From the NCBI RefSeq assembly GCF_000772045.1, contig NZ_CP009754.1, forward strand, positions 5,332,001 through 5,396,000: a stretch of 64,000 bases of DNA, in the 5' to 3' direction. Of this stretch, positions 1 through 10,391 are shown piece by piece. Origin of the DNA: Streptomyces sp. CCM_MD2014 (GTDB lineage: Bacteria; Actinomycetota; Actinomycetes; Streptomycetales; Streptomycetaceae). A model generated the notes under the pieces. It did not search any database. It had not been told where the DNA came from and worked only from the letters and a program-made list of their open reading frames with translations. The position numbers were made by a program, and so were the translations under genes. Numbering within the stretch: position 1 is the stretch's first letter; each line of letters starts with the position of its first letter.

Positions 1-420
1 TGCCCCTAATGGCGGGCCGGTACGGAGGCGATGGCGTGATCCGTGAAGCGATCTGCGCGGCAGTGGTCGCTGCTTCACCAGATTCCTTCGAAATAAACCG
101 GAACTGACTGAGAAGTTTCGTCGTTGCAGGTAATGAGAGGTTGAATTCACCGGAACGGAGGTACGCCGCGGTAGAGGGTGACGACATCCGTCCGGGCGAG
201 ATATGTTCGGTTGTGAGGCAAAGCCGCAGGCCACACCTCTCAAATCCGAATGCCGTGCTGCGGGTTTCACCGTCATCACCCGCACCGGTGGAGTGGAGAT
301 CCCGCCCACGGGGGAGGAGGTGGACGTCACCGAGTCCGAGGTTTCGGGAGAGACCGGAACCTGGTGCAAAAGGGAGATGCTCCGCCGTCGAAGCGGAGCG
401 ATCCGGGAACGGAGTTCTGC
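1..420 (+). promoter_or_regulatory. hpf upstream/leader region with ECF-type promoter candidate
   Basis: I see no convincing gene in this 420-bp stretch. It leads into hpf and is less GC-rich than its surroundings. GGAAC at 100-104 is followed, after exactly 18 bases, by GTT at 123-125. This fits the sigma-R-type spacing GGAAT-N18-GTT, except that the last -35 base is C. It could equally be read as a sigma-E-type AAC...CGTC element. If used, the mRNA would have a leader of about 290 nt before the GTG at 421. The distal gene at the left edge (expected comF) cannot be confirmed here. Confidence 0.4.
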
Positions 421-1113
421 GTGGACATCGTCGTCAAGGGCCGCAAGACCGAGGTGCCCGAGCGGTTCCGGAAGCACGTGGCCGAGAAGCTGAAGCTGGA
501 GAAGATCCAGAAGCTCGATGGCAAGGTGATCAGCCTCGACGTCGAGGTGTCCAAGGAGCCGAACCCCCGGCAGGCCGACCGCTGTGACCGAGTGGAGATC
601 ACGCTCCGCTCCCGCGGTCCGGTGATCCGGGCGGAGGCGGCGGCGAGCGACCCCTACGCGGCGCTCGACCTGGCGGCGGAGAAGCTCGGCGCACGGCTGC
701 GCAAGCAGCACGACAAGCGCTTCTCGCGCCGCGGAGCGCGCCGTATCCCGGCGGCAGAGGTCGCCGACCACGTACCCGGCGCGGCGACGCTCAACGGGAA
801 CGGCGCCGTCGTCCCGACCGAGGAGCAGGACGGCGTTCCCACCAAGAGGATCGGCTCGTTGGAGGTCCAGGGCGACGGGCCGCTCGTCGTCCGGGAGAAG
901 ACCCACGTGGCCGCCCCGATGTCCCTCGACCAGGCGCTCTACGAGATGGAGCTGGTCGGGCACGACTTCTACCTGTTCGTCGACTCCGAGACGAAGGAGC
1001 CCAGCGTCGTCTACCGGCGGCACGCCTACGACTACGGCGTCATCCACCTCACCACGGACACGATGGTCACCCAGGCGCACGCCCCCGACGCGGGCGACGC
1101 GCTCGGCGGCTGA
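421..1113 (+). CDS. hpf: Ribosome hibernation promoting factor (long HPF)
   Basis: Encodes 230 aa, the usual length of long-form HPF. The N-terminal S30AE domain (about residues 1-110, starting VDIVVKGRKTEVPE) binds the 30S subunit. A variable linker (about 115-165) leads to the C-terminal S30AE_C dimerisation domain, where DQALYEMELVGHDFYLF and YRRHAYDYGVIHL are typical motifs. The family dimerises idle 70S ribosomes into 100S particles in stationary phase or stress. I chose GTG at 421 because the conserved fold begins there and ACGGAG lies 8 nt upstream; the reading frame stays open further upstream without family similarity. It is followed by a gap of about 230 bp and then a response regulator on the same strand. 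Confidence 0.95.
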   Translation: MDIVVKGRKTEVPERFRKHVAEKLKLEKIQKLDGKVISLDVEVSKEPNPRQADRCDRVEITLRSRGPVIRAEAAASDPYAALDLAAEKLGARLRKQHDKRFSRRGARRIPAAEVADHVPGAATLNGNGAVVPTEEQDGVPTKRIGSLEVQGDGPLVVREKTHVAAPMSLDQALYEMELVGHDFYLFVDSETKEPSVVYRRHAYDYGVIHLTTDTMVTQAHAPDAGDALGG

Positions 1114-1340
1114 CACACGCCGCCGGTGACAGCGGTCCGGTGCCCCTGGAGCGCGTGTGCGCCCCCAGGGGCACCGGTGTGCGACGGTGCGCGTGGGTGT
1201 GCGACCCCAACGCTGCCCGTTCGGTCACCCTGCTGTCGGCCGGGCATGGAATCATGGCGGCAACGGCCCAACGGGTGGGTCGTTGCTCTGGGTTGGCGAT
1301 GGTTCAGGACCACGTGCCACAGCCTTCAGGGGGAGGAACG

Positions 1341-2105
1341 ATGGCGGACAGTTTCGGACCGATGCGGGGCGCGGGCGTCGATCACGGGAGCGACGACGCG
1401 GCGGTCGGCATGGGCCCGGACGCGGACGCGGGTCCCACGCGCGAGGAGCCGATCAGGGTGCTCGTCGTGGACGACCACGCCCTCTTCCGCCGCGGCCTGG
1501 AGATCGTGCTCGCGGCCGAGGAGGACATCCAGGTCGTCGGAGAGGCCGGGGACGGCGCCGAGGCCGTGGAGAAGGCCGCCGACCTGCTGCCGGACATCGT
1601 CCTGATGGATGTGCGGATGCCCAAGCGGGGCGGTATCGAAGCCTGCACCTCCATCAAGGAGGTGGCCCCCAGCGCCAAGATCATCATGCTGACGATCAGT
1701 GACGAAGAGGCCGATCTCTACGACGCGATCAAGGCGGGCGCGACCGGTTATCTGCTCAAGGAGATCTCCACGGACGAGGTGGCCACGGCCATTCGCGCGG
1801 TGGCCGACGGGCAGTCCCAGATCAGTCCGTCCATGGCGTCGAAACTGCTCACCGAGTTCAAGTCGATGATCCAGCGGACCGACGAACGCCGGCTGGTGCC
1901 CGCCCCCCGGCTCACGGATCGCGAGCTGGAGGTCCTCAAGCTCGTCGCCACGGGAATGAACAACCGGGACATCGCCAAGGAACTGTTCATTTCCGAGAAC
2001 ACCGTGAAGAACCACGTGCGCAACATCCTGGAGAAACTCCAGCTGCACTCCAGGATGGAGGCCGTGGTGTACGCGATGCGGGAGAAGATTCTCGAGATCC
2101 GCTGA
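1341..2105 (+). CDS. Orphan LuxR/NarL-family response regulator
   Basis: Encodes 254 aa. A disordered N-terminus of about 35 residues precedes the receiver domain (about 37-155). This has the acidic pair D44-D45, the phospho-acceptor D90 in LMDVRMP, T118 and K140 in GYLLKE. A GerE/LuxR helix-turn-helix follows (about 187-250: LTDRELEVLKLVATGMNNRDIAKELFISENTVKNH with the first stretch ending before residue 207). All phosphorylation residues are present. No histidine kinase gene is nearby, so it is an orphan regulator here. The start at 1341 has a good ribosome-binding site (GGGGGAGG at 1329-1336). Its 3' end faces the convergent glycosylase gene with only 12 bp between them. Target genes cannot be inferred from the sequence. 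Confidence 0.93.
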   Translation: MADSFGPMRGAGVDHGSDDAAVGMGPDADAGPTREEPIRVLVVDDHALFRRGLEIVLAAEEDIQVVGEAGDGAEAVEKAADLLPDIVLMDVRMPKRGGIEACTSIKEVAPSAKIIMLTISDEEADLYDAIKAGATGYLLKEISTDEVATAIRAVADGQSQISPSMASKLLTEFKSMIQRTDERRLVPAPRLTDRELEVLKLVATGMNNRDIAKELFISENTVKNHVRNILEKLQLHSRMEAVVYAMREKILEIR

Positions 2106-2117
2106 GCCGGGTCCCGG

Positions 2118-3293
2118 TCAGTGGAGCAGGAGGGCGAGCTCCCGGGTGAGGGGCTCGCGCAGGTCGGGCGCCTCCACCCGCTCCACGCGCACGTCCGTGC
2201 AGTCCACCCAGCTCGCCGCCTCGACCAGGGCCTGGGCCACCGCCGGGGCCGCCTTCCGGCCCTCGAGCGTGACCTGCTTGGCGACCAGGGTGCGTCCCTC
2301 GCGCGCCGGGTCCACCCGGCCGACGAGCCGCCCTCCGGCCAGGACCGGCATCGCGAAGTAGCCGTGCACCCGCTTCCGCTTGGGCACGTAGGCCTCCAGG
2401 CGGTGGGTGAAACCGAAAATCCGCTCCGTACGCGCCCGCTCCCAGATGAGGGAGTCGAAAGGCGAAAGCAGCGTCGTGCGGTGACGGCCGCGCGGGGGAG
2501 TCTCCAGGGCCGCCGGATCCGCCCAGGCCGGGCGGCCCCAGCCCTGCACCGTGACCGGCACCAGGCCCGAGTCGGCGATCACCGCGTCGACCTGCTCGGC
2601 CTTGAGACGGTGGTAGTCCGCGATGTCCGCGCGCGTGCCGACGCCCAGGGACTGACCGGCCAGGCGGACCAGGCGGCGCAGGCACTCCGTGTCGTCCAGG
2701 TCGTCGTGGAGCAGCGCGGCCGGGACCGCGCGCTCCGCCAGGTCGTACACCCGCTTCCAGCCGCGGCGCTCCACGCACACAACCTCGCCGTACATCAGCG
2801 CGCGCTCGACGGCGACCTTCGTGCCCGACCAGTCCCACCACTCGCTGGTCTTCTTCGCACCCCCGAGGTCGGTCGCGGTGAGGGGCCCTTCGGCGCGGAG
2901 CTGTTCGATGACGCGGTCGTAGTCGCCCTCGGGGAGGTGGTGGTTCCAGTGCGGGCGGTTGCGGAGCGCGCGGCGTCGGAAGGCGAAGTGGGGCCATTCC
3001 TCGATGGGGAGGATGCACGCGGCGTGGGACCAGTACTCGAAGGCGTGGGTGTCCTTCCAGTAGGCGTCGTCGACGGTCTTGCGGCCGACCGCGCCCAGGC
3101 GGGCGTACGGGACGAGCTCGTGGGAGCGGGCCAGGACCGAGATGGTGTCGAGTTGCACCGCGCCCAGGTGACGGAGGACGCCGCGGACGCCGGCGCGGCG
3201 GTCGGGGGCGCCGAGGAAGCCCTGTGCGCGGAGGGCGAGGCGGCGGGCCTCGGCTGCGGACAGTTCCGTGGCGGGGGGCGGGAGGGTCGTCAT
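2118..3293 (-). CDS. YcaQ/AlkX-type winged-helix DNA glycosylase (HTH_42 family)
   Basis: Encodes 391 aa of the HTH_42/DUF1006 family (YcaQ, AlkX, AlkZ). Characterised members are DNA glycosylases that unhook interstrand crosslinks and remove bulky N7-alkyl guanines. Family landmarks are LGAVQLDTISVLARSHEL near residues 43-60, with the catalytic Q-phi-D motif Q47-L48-D49 as in the E. coli YcaQ branch (the azinomycin-resistance branch has Q-phi-Q), and a C-terminal PFDSLIWERARTERIFGF stretch. The start codon lies 8 nt downstream of a -10 TATCGT with no Shine-Dalgarno sequence, so the transcript is probably leaderless. The promoter resembles the DNA-damage-inducible type (see the site at 3302-3324), which fits a repair enzyme. 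Substrate is inferred from the family only. Confidence 0.87.
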   Translation of the reverse strand: MTTLPPPATELSAAEARRLALRAQGFLGAPDRRAGVRGVLRHLGAVQLDTISVLARSHELVPYARLGAVGRKTVDDAYWKDTHAFEYWSHAACILPIEEWPHFAFRRRALRNRPHWNHHLPEGDYDRVIEQLRAEGPLTATDLGGAKKTSEWWDWSGTKVAVERALMYGEVVCVERRGWKRVYDLAERAVPAALLHDDLDDTECLRRLVRLAGQSLGVGTRADIADYHRLKAEQVDAVIADSGLVPVTVQGWGRPAWADPAALETPPRGRHRTTLLSPFDSLIWERARTERIFGFTHRLEAYVPKRKRVHGYFAMPVLAGGRLVGRVDPAREGRTLVAKQVTLEGRKAAPAVAQALVEAASWVDCTDVRVERVEAPDLREPLTRELALLLH

Positions 3294-3609
3294 GCGTCCG
3301 CACGATAGGGGGTGGGTCTGACAGTGGGTGCGGGGTGCGGGGAGGTGGTGGGTGCGGTGGGGCGGGGTTCGGGTGGCACCCGGCGCGGGGTGGCGGGGGT
3401 GGGGGGCGCGGGCCGGTGCCGGCCGGGTGCCGCTGCGCCCACCCGTGCCGCCCCAGCGGCACGACTGCCCGCAGCTACACGCGGGTACACGCGGGCCGGT
3501 GTCGGTCCGCCCACCTGTTGCCGCCCCAGCGGCACGACTGCCCGCAGCTACACGCGGGCCGGTGCCGCTGCGCCCACCCGTTGCCGCCCGGCGGCACGCC
3601 TGACCGCAG
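3294..3609. other. Intergenic region: G-rich tract plus three dispersed-repeat copies
   Basis: No gene is apparent. The part next to the glycosylase gene (3308-3420) is a plus-strand tract with many G3-G5 runs separated by short loops, which satisfies G-quadruplex rules. The remainder is three tandem copies of a dispersed repeat, described separately. The region separates two minus-strand genes. Confidence 0.6.
3302..3324 (-). promoter_or_regulatory. RecA-NDp/PafBC-like DNA-damage promoter of the YcaQ-like gene
   Basis: On the minus strand the sequence reads CTGTCAGAC, 8 spacer bases, then TATCGT, followed after 8 bases by the ATG at 3293. The mycobacterial and Streptomyces RecA-independent damage promoter is tTGTCRgtg-N8-TAnnnT. 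The spacing and -10 match. The upstream box matches the TGTCAG core and differs at the first base and the last two. Confidence 0.55.
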
Positions 3610-3613
3610 CTAC
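3425..3613. repeat. Three tandem copies of a dispersed palindromic repeat
   Basis: A unit of about 60-70 bp occurs at about 3426-3490, 3497-3556 and 3560-3613. The core is the palindrome GTGCCGCCCCAGCGGCAC (stem GTGCCGC, loop CCCA). It is flanked by CTGCGCCCACCC upstream and GACTGCCCGCAGCTACAC downstream. Copy 2 has TTGCCGC and copy 3 has TTGCCGCCCGGCGGCAC, so the palindrome varies. Copy 3 supplies the stop codon of the acetyltransferase gene at 3610. Further copies lie near 15.5 kb and 39.1 kb. Confidence 0.8.
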
Positions 3614-4179
3614 GCCTGTGCGGGCAGGTACGGGGACGTCGATGGGAGGGCGAGGTCTGAGGGGAGGAGGGAGCCGATCCAGCAGTCGCGGCGTGTGCCC
3701 TGGTTGTTGATACCGGAGCGCAGCGTGCCCTCCATGGTGAAACCCGCGCGCTGGGCCACCGCGCGGGAGGCCGTGTTGCCGACCTCGGCGCGCCACTCCA
3801 GGCGGTCGACGGCCCGTTCGGTGAAGGCCCAGCGGGCGACGGTCACGGCGGCCTCGGTGACGTGGCCCCGGCCGCGGTGCTCCCTGGCGCCCCAGAACCC
3901 GATCTCGCCGACGCCCAGGGAGATCATCGTGACGCCGAGCATGCCGGCCAGGTCCCCGGCGGGAAGGAAGAGGCCGAAGGTGAACATCGAGTCGTTCGCC
4001 CAGCCGTCGGGGACCACCTGCTCCGTGAAGCTCCGCGCGTGCTCCGGGAGGTAGGGCGAGGGGATCGTCGTCCAGCGCTGGATGTCGGCGTCCTGGCAGG
4101 CGGCGTACACGGCCTCGGTGTCCTGCGGGCCGACCGCGCGCAGGACCAGGCGGTCGGTGGTGAGCGTGACGGGTTCCAT
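3610..4179 (-). CDS. GNAT-family (RimJ/RimL-like) N-acetyltransferase
   Basis: Encodes 189 aa. The start METPVT-like region reads MEPVTLTTDRLVLRAVGPQD, the standard opening of RimJ/RimL-type acetyltransferases. The acetyl-CoA loop corresponds to REHRGRGHVTEA (about residues 107-118), followed by NTASRAVAQRAGFTMEGTLR, the typical beta-5/alpha-4 region. The predicted reaction is acetyl transfer from acetyl-CoA to a protein N-terminus or small amine; the substrate is unknown. I placed the start at 4179 because upstream residues do not look like the family. The last codons lie inside a dispersed-repeat copy, so the C-terminus may have been altered by the repeat. It is divergent from secA. Confidence 0.88.
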   Translation of the reverse strand: MEPVTLTTDRLVLRAVGPQDTEAVYAACQDADIQRWTTIPSPYLPEHARSFTEQVVPDGWANDSMFTFGLFLPAGDLAGMLGVTMISLGVGEIGFWGAREHRGRGHVTEAAVTVARWAFTERAVDRLEWRAEVGNTASRAVAQRAGFTMEGTLRSGINNQGTRRDCWIGSLLPSDLALPSTSPYLPAQA

Positions 4180-4386
4180 CGGCCGATTCTGCTCGGCCTC
4201 CCGGGGCGGTGCCAGTGTTTTGCCGTCCGTGAACATCCGGTCACCTGGCGTGCGATTCGCCGGAACGTGCGGCACCATCCGCGGGGCCCGGACGTTGAAA
4301 GGGGTGACAGCAGACAGGGAAGCTGAATGCAAAGGTGTGGACGGTCCCCGTTACGGCAGGCCTCCCGGTGCGGCGGGGTCCTCGCA

Positions 4387-4392
4387 TACGAT
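4387..4392 (+). promoter_or_regulatory. Possible -10 element of secA
   Basis: TACGAT lies about 68 bp before the secA GTG, giving a leader of roughly 60 nt. No clear -35 hexamer is present. The call is tentative. Confidence 0.3.
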
Positions 4393-4459
4393 GGCCGTTG
4401 CCCGATCCGTCACAGGAAACCGACCGTCCCAGGCCCGACCGGCAAGGAGACCAACCCCC

Positions 4460-7303
<2,844 letters not shown>

Positions 7304-7336
7304 CGGTGCGGTGCCCGGCGGGCGCCGTGGCGGTGG

Positions 7337-7368
7337 AAGGGCCGGTCACCCGGGGGTGACCGGCCCTT
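7337..7368 (+). terminator. Rho-independent-like terminator after secA
   Basis: A perfect 14-bp stem (AAGGGCCGGTCACC pairing with GGTGACCGGCCCTT) has a 4-base loop at 7351-7354. It starts 33 bp after the secA stop. As is common in Streptomyces, no long T-tract follows. Confidence 0.85.
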
Positions 7369-7409
7369 CGGCCTGTTCTCCGGGCCGGGGCACGGGTGCG
7401 GGCGGCGCC

Positions 7410-8366
7410 TCAGTCGTCGTCCGCGCGGTGCCTGCGGGGGCCGCCCACTTCCACCGCCGTACAGCGCCAGCGCAGGTCCCGGCCCTGTTCCAGCCGGAAG
7501 GCCATGGCACGCAGCCGGTCGCCCGCGCCGATGCGGGCGAAGACCTCCAGGGCGCCCGGCCGGGGCTCGAAGTAGCCGATGTCGCGCACGACGGGGGACG
7601 CGCCGCGGGTGCGCAGCGGTCCGCGTTCGGCGAGGTGGGCCAGGTCGTCGTAGGCATGGCCGACGGTGTGCCGAAGCATCGAGTGGACGGGGCGCCGCCC
7701 GCTGAGCACGCCGAGGAGGAGCTCGGCGAAGTGGTCGGTGGGGCGGAGCTGCGGAACGGGGCGGCGCGGGGTCTGCGTGGGGACGAGAGGCGCTGCGGCG
7801 GACCGCGCGGCCCGGTGCACCACCGGTGCGGGCACCCCCGCCGTGCGGGCCGTGACCGGGTTCGCGGTGCGCGCCGGAGCGAGGGCCGCCCCGGGGCCGG
7901 GACGGGCGGCCGGGGTGGGCACCGGTCCCGTGGAGGGCGAGTCCGGCACGGCGACGGCCCCCGGCTTGGCGCCCGGTCCGGGGCCGGCCGTGGGCGGACG
8001 GGTGTCCGCCGGCCGCGTACGCGACCGCTGGGACCGGCCCGGGGACCCCGGCGGCCGCCCACCGGCCGCGGCGGCGCGCGCCCCGCGCGCTCCCGGCCTG
8101 CGGGGCGGCACGCCGCCGGGCGCACGGGCCGGCACACCCCCGGGTGCGCCGGACGGGAGGTAGGCGTACCCGTCGGACGGGGCATGGGCGGAGGCGGCGC
8201 TCAGGGGCGTGTGGTCGGGCGGGGTGGTGCCTCCCGGGCCTCGGGACGGGGCGCTGCCGGGCTCGCCGGGCGGGGCGGGCCGTGCGGGCCGGGTGAGTGG
8301 GCCCGTTGGGGCGGGGCTGGATGGGGCGGTGGGGCGGAGCCGGTTCCTGGTCATGACCTTGCGCAT
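7410..8366 (-). CDS. Rv3235-family protein of unknown function
   Basis: Encodes about 318 aa. Residues 1-200 are low-complexity, rich in Pro, Ala, Gly and Arg. The C-terminal third (about 205-318) is the conserved part: HFAELLLGVLSGRRP, HTVGHAYDDLAHLAE and a beta-rich end with RLRAMAFRLEQGRDLRWRC. This matches the actinobacterial Rv3235 family, whose function I do not know. In Streptomyces and mycobacteria it recurs next to secA, so envelope or secretion roles have been a natural guess, but nothing in the sequence proves one. Start is uncertain: ATG at 8366 (GGGGA 8 nt upstream) or ATG at 8354. The frame remains open further upstream without similarity. Confidence 0.75.
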   Translation of the reverse strand: MRKVMTRNRLRPTAPSSPAPTGPLTRPARPAPPGEPGSAPSRGPGGTTPPDHTPLSAASAHAPSDGYAYLPSGAPGGVPARAPGGVPPRRPGARGARAAAAGGRPPGSPGRSQRSRTRPADTRPPTAGPGPGAKPGAVAVPDSPSTGPVPTPAARPGPGAALAPARTANPVTARTAGVPAPVVHRAARSAAAPLVPTQTPRRPVPQLRPTDHFAELLLGVLSGRRPVHSMLRHTVGHAYDDLAHLAERGPLRTRGASPVVRDIGYFEPRPGALEVFARIGAGDRLRAMAFRLEQGRDLRWRCTAVEVGGPRRHRADDD

Positions 8367-8684
8367 GGGGTCCCCGTTCGGCGGGCCCGGAGATACCGGG
8401 CAGTAACTTCGCGGTCGGGGATCTTGTACGGGCTGGAAGGGTGGCACGGCAAGGAGGCGGGCGACCGCGTCGCGGGGGCGGGCAGGTTCACCTATCCGAG
8501 TGATTGAGGGGGGTCGAGAGCCCGGACGGCAAGGGGGGACAGGGTGAATCCCGGGACCGGGATGGACGCCCCCGACGCCCCGGGCGGGGACCCGAAAGGG
8601 GACACCCGCACGTATCCTGAAGGCTCTCCCGCCGGGTCCACCGAGCGCCCCGGCGGCGTCCCCGACCACGAAAGCGGCAGACTC
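8367..8684. promoter_or_regulatory. Divergent intergenic region (Rv3235-like / DUF6912-like)
   Basis: A 318-bp spacer between divergent genes. CCGG-AGATA-CCGG at 8387-8399 is a short inverted repeat on the side of the Rv3235-like gene, followed by AGTAACTT. TATCCT near 8614-8619 is a candidate -10 for the plus-strand gene. An in-frame GTG at 8544 with a good GGGGGGA site could extend the plus-strand protein by 47 residues of low complexity; I consider this less likely. Confidence 0.35.
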
Positions 8685-9188
8685 ATGCGCGTCTACGTCC
8701 CCCTGACCCTGTCCGGCCTCGCCGAGGCGCACCGGGCGGGGGAGCTGGGGGCCGGGCCGCTCGTCGCCTACGCCGTCACGCCGGCGCTGCGCGAGTGGTA
8801 CCTGTCGGACGACATCGAGGAGCTGGAGTACGCCGCCCTGAACCGCGCCGCGCTGGCGTCCTTGCGTCTGCTGGCGGCCGACGCCGCCGCGGCGCGGCGC
8901 CGCGTCGTGGTCGCCGCCGACGTGCCCGACCGTGCCGCCGCGGCCGACCCGGACCGGGGACTCGACCCGGCGGCGCTGGGCGAGGTCCGGGTCGCCGGGC
9001 CGCTGCCACTGGCCAAGGCGGCCGCGGTGCACGTCGACTCCGCCGACGCCGAGGCGGACGTGAGCGCGGCGGCCGAGGCGCTCGCGGCGGCGGACGGCGG
9101 GGACGACGACGCCCAGTTCGTCGTGGACGGCGCGGAGGACCACGAGCTGCTCTGGTACGCGACGCAGGAGATCCCGAACCTGGTCTGA
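8685..9188 (+). CDS. DUF6912-like conserved actinobacterial protein
   Basis: Encodes 167 aa, starting MRVYVPLTLSGLAEAHRAGELGAGP. The family opens this way, which decides the start at 8685 even though the ribosome-binding site (GAAAGCGG) is weak. No catalytic motif, signal peptide or membrane segment is visible. The protein is strongly acidic with an Ala/Asp-rich second half (ADAEADVSAAAEALAAADGG) and ends HELLWYATQEIPNLV. The function is unknown. It lies 58 bp upstream of the HAD hydrolase gene, whose own promoter occupies that gap, so the two are probably separately controlled. Confidence 0.8.
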   Translation: MRVYVPLTLSGLAEAHRAGELGAGPLVAYAVTPALREWYLSDDIEELEYAALNRAALASLRLLAADAAAARRRVVVAADVPDRAAAADPDRGLDPAALGEVRVAGPLPLAKAAAVHVDSADAEADVSAAAEALAAADGGDDDAQFVVDGAEDHELLWYATQEIPNLV

Positions 9189-9216
9189 ACAGGCACTTCG
9201 CGCCGCAACGTCCCGA

Positions 9217-9239
9217 TTGTCAGTGAGGGCGGGTACGTT
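9217..9239 (+). promoter_or_regulatory. RecA-NDp/PafBC-type DNA-damage promoter of the HAD gene
   Basis: TTGTCAGTG (9217-9225), exactly 8 bases, then TACGTT (9234-9239). This is a full match to the consensus tTGTCRgtg-N8-TAnnnT of RecA-independent damage-inducible promoters in mycobacteria and Streptomyces. The ATG at 9247 lies 7 nt after the -10, at the expected start of transcription. Confidence 0.75.
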
Positions 9240-9246
9240 TTCGGGC

Positions 9247-9918
9247 ATGGGGATGCAGACGGGCGCACACATCGTGTGGGACTGGAACGGCACGCTGTTC
9301 CACGACAACGACGCGATCATCGGGGCGACGAACGCGGCGTTCGCCGAGCTGGGGCTGGCGCCGATCACACTGGAGCAGTACCGGGCGCTGTACTGCGTGC
9401 CGGTGCCGAAGTTCTACGAGCGGCTGATGGGAAGGGTGCCCACGGACGCCGAGTGGCAGCTCATGGACGCGACCTTCCAGCGCCACTACAGCGCACACCG
9501 TGGGCGTTGCCGGCTCGCCGAGGGTGCCACGGAGCTGCTCGCGGGGTGGCGGTCCGCGGGGCGCAGCCAGTCGATCCTCAGCATGTACGGCCACGACGAG
9601 CTGGTGCCCCTGGTCAAGGGGCTCGGGATCGAGGCCCACTTCATACGCGTCGACGGCCGCACCGGGCCGTCCGGGGGCAGCAAGGCCGAGCACATGGTGC
9701 GGCATCTCGCGCAGCTGGCGCTGTCCGGGGTGGAGCCCGCCCGCACCGTGGTGATCGGGGACGCCGCGGACGACGCGGTGGCGGCGCGCCACGTAGGGGC
9801 GGGGGCGGTGCTGTACACCGGCGGGTCCCACAGCCGGGCCAGCCTCGAAGGGGCCGGGGTGCCGGTGGTGGACACGCTGGGGGAGGCCGTGGCTGTGGCG
9901 GAGCGGCTGGCGGGATGA
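9247..9918 (+). CDS. HAD-superfamily hydrolase, phosphoglycolate-phosphatase-like
   Basis: Encodes 223 aa. HAD motif I is VWDWNGTLF with nucleophile D12 and a DWNGT variant in which Asn replaces the usual second Asp (N14). Motif II is QSILSMYG, motif III Lys lies in the SKAEHM segment, and motif IV is VVIGDAADDAVAARHVGAG. A helical cap domain occupies about residues 20-95, which suits a phosphatase acting on a small phosphorylated molecule. The Asp-to-Asn change at the general acid/base position is unusual and could alter activity. The start at ATG 9247 (or 9253) is chosen because the promoter leaves no room for a leader; a TTG at 9217 lies inside the promoter. Substrate unknown. Confidence 0.85.
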   Translation: MGMQTGAHIVWDWNGTLFHDNDAIIGATNAAFAELGLAPITLEQYRALYCVPVPKFYERLMGRVPTDAEWQLMDATFQRHYSAHRGRCRLAEGATELLAGWRSAGRSQSILSMYGHDELVPLVKGLGIEAHFIRVDGRTGPSGGSKAEHMVRHLAQLALSGVEPARTVVIGDAADDAVAARHVGAGAVLYTGGSHSRASLEGAGVPVVDTLGEAVAVAERLAG

Positions 9919-10391
9919 CGGCGGCGGCGTCCGGTGCCGCGAGCCGCGCCGTTACCGGAGGGTAGCTGTGCGGAACGTCCAAGTTGCGGGCCCGGTTTTG
10001 TACACATGCGGCCCATGACGAGCAGCCCGCGGGGAGCGATAGCCTTGTGGCGTGATCAGCGCGATAGCTCGCGGGGGCACTGGTGCCCCTGCCCCGCGCC
10101 CGGCACACACGGACGACATCCGTGCCCGGGCGGCGGTCGCTGATCCTCGCGGGCGGGACGGGGCGGCACAGACCCCCGGCAGACCGCCGCGCACTCCCCG
10201 GACGGTGACGGCGAGAGCGAAGTCACACCCGGTGAGAGCGGCGACATTGGCTGATATGCCCCCGCTCCTCTCGTCTTGCGGCATAGCGTCGAAGTGGACC
10301 GGACACCCCGTGTCCCGACGTCATGCCGGAAGGCAGGAGACCGTACTTCCTTCTACGTCACGCAACGGCGCGCGACAGGAGTCAGAGGACA
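9919..10391. promoter_or_regulatory. gdhB upstream region
   Basis: A 473-bp gap before gdhB with no convincing gene. It holds a perfect inverted repeat GGGGCAC-TG-GTGCCCC at 10074-10089, which could be an operator or hairpin. AT-richer patches lie around 9988-10004 and 10035-10065. A frame running from 10052 into gdhB has poor codon bias and no recognisable similarity, so I do not call it a gene. Confidence 0.4.

Noticed and set aside
3421..3613. CRISPR-like tandem arrangement
   Set aside because: Units vary, have no constant repeat with unique spacers, and no cas genes are present. It is a dispersed palindromic repeat.
8544..8684. 47-residue N-terminal extension of the DUF6912-like protein from GTG 8544
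   Set aside because: Low-complexity extension; the family begins at MRVYVPLT. Good ribosome-binding site keeps it as an alternative only.
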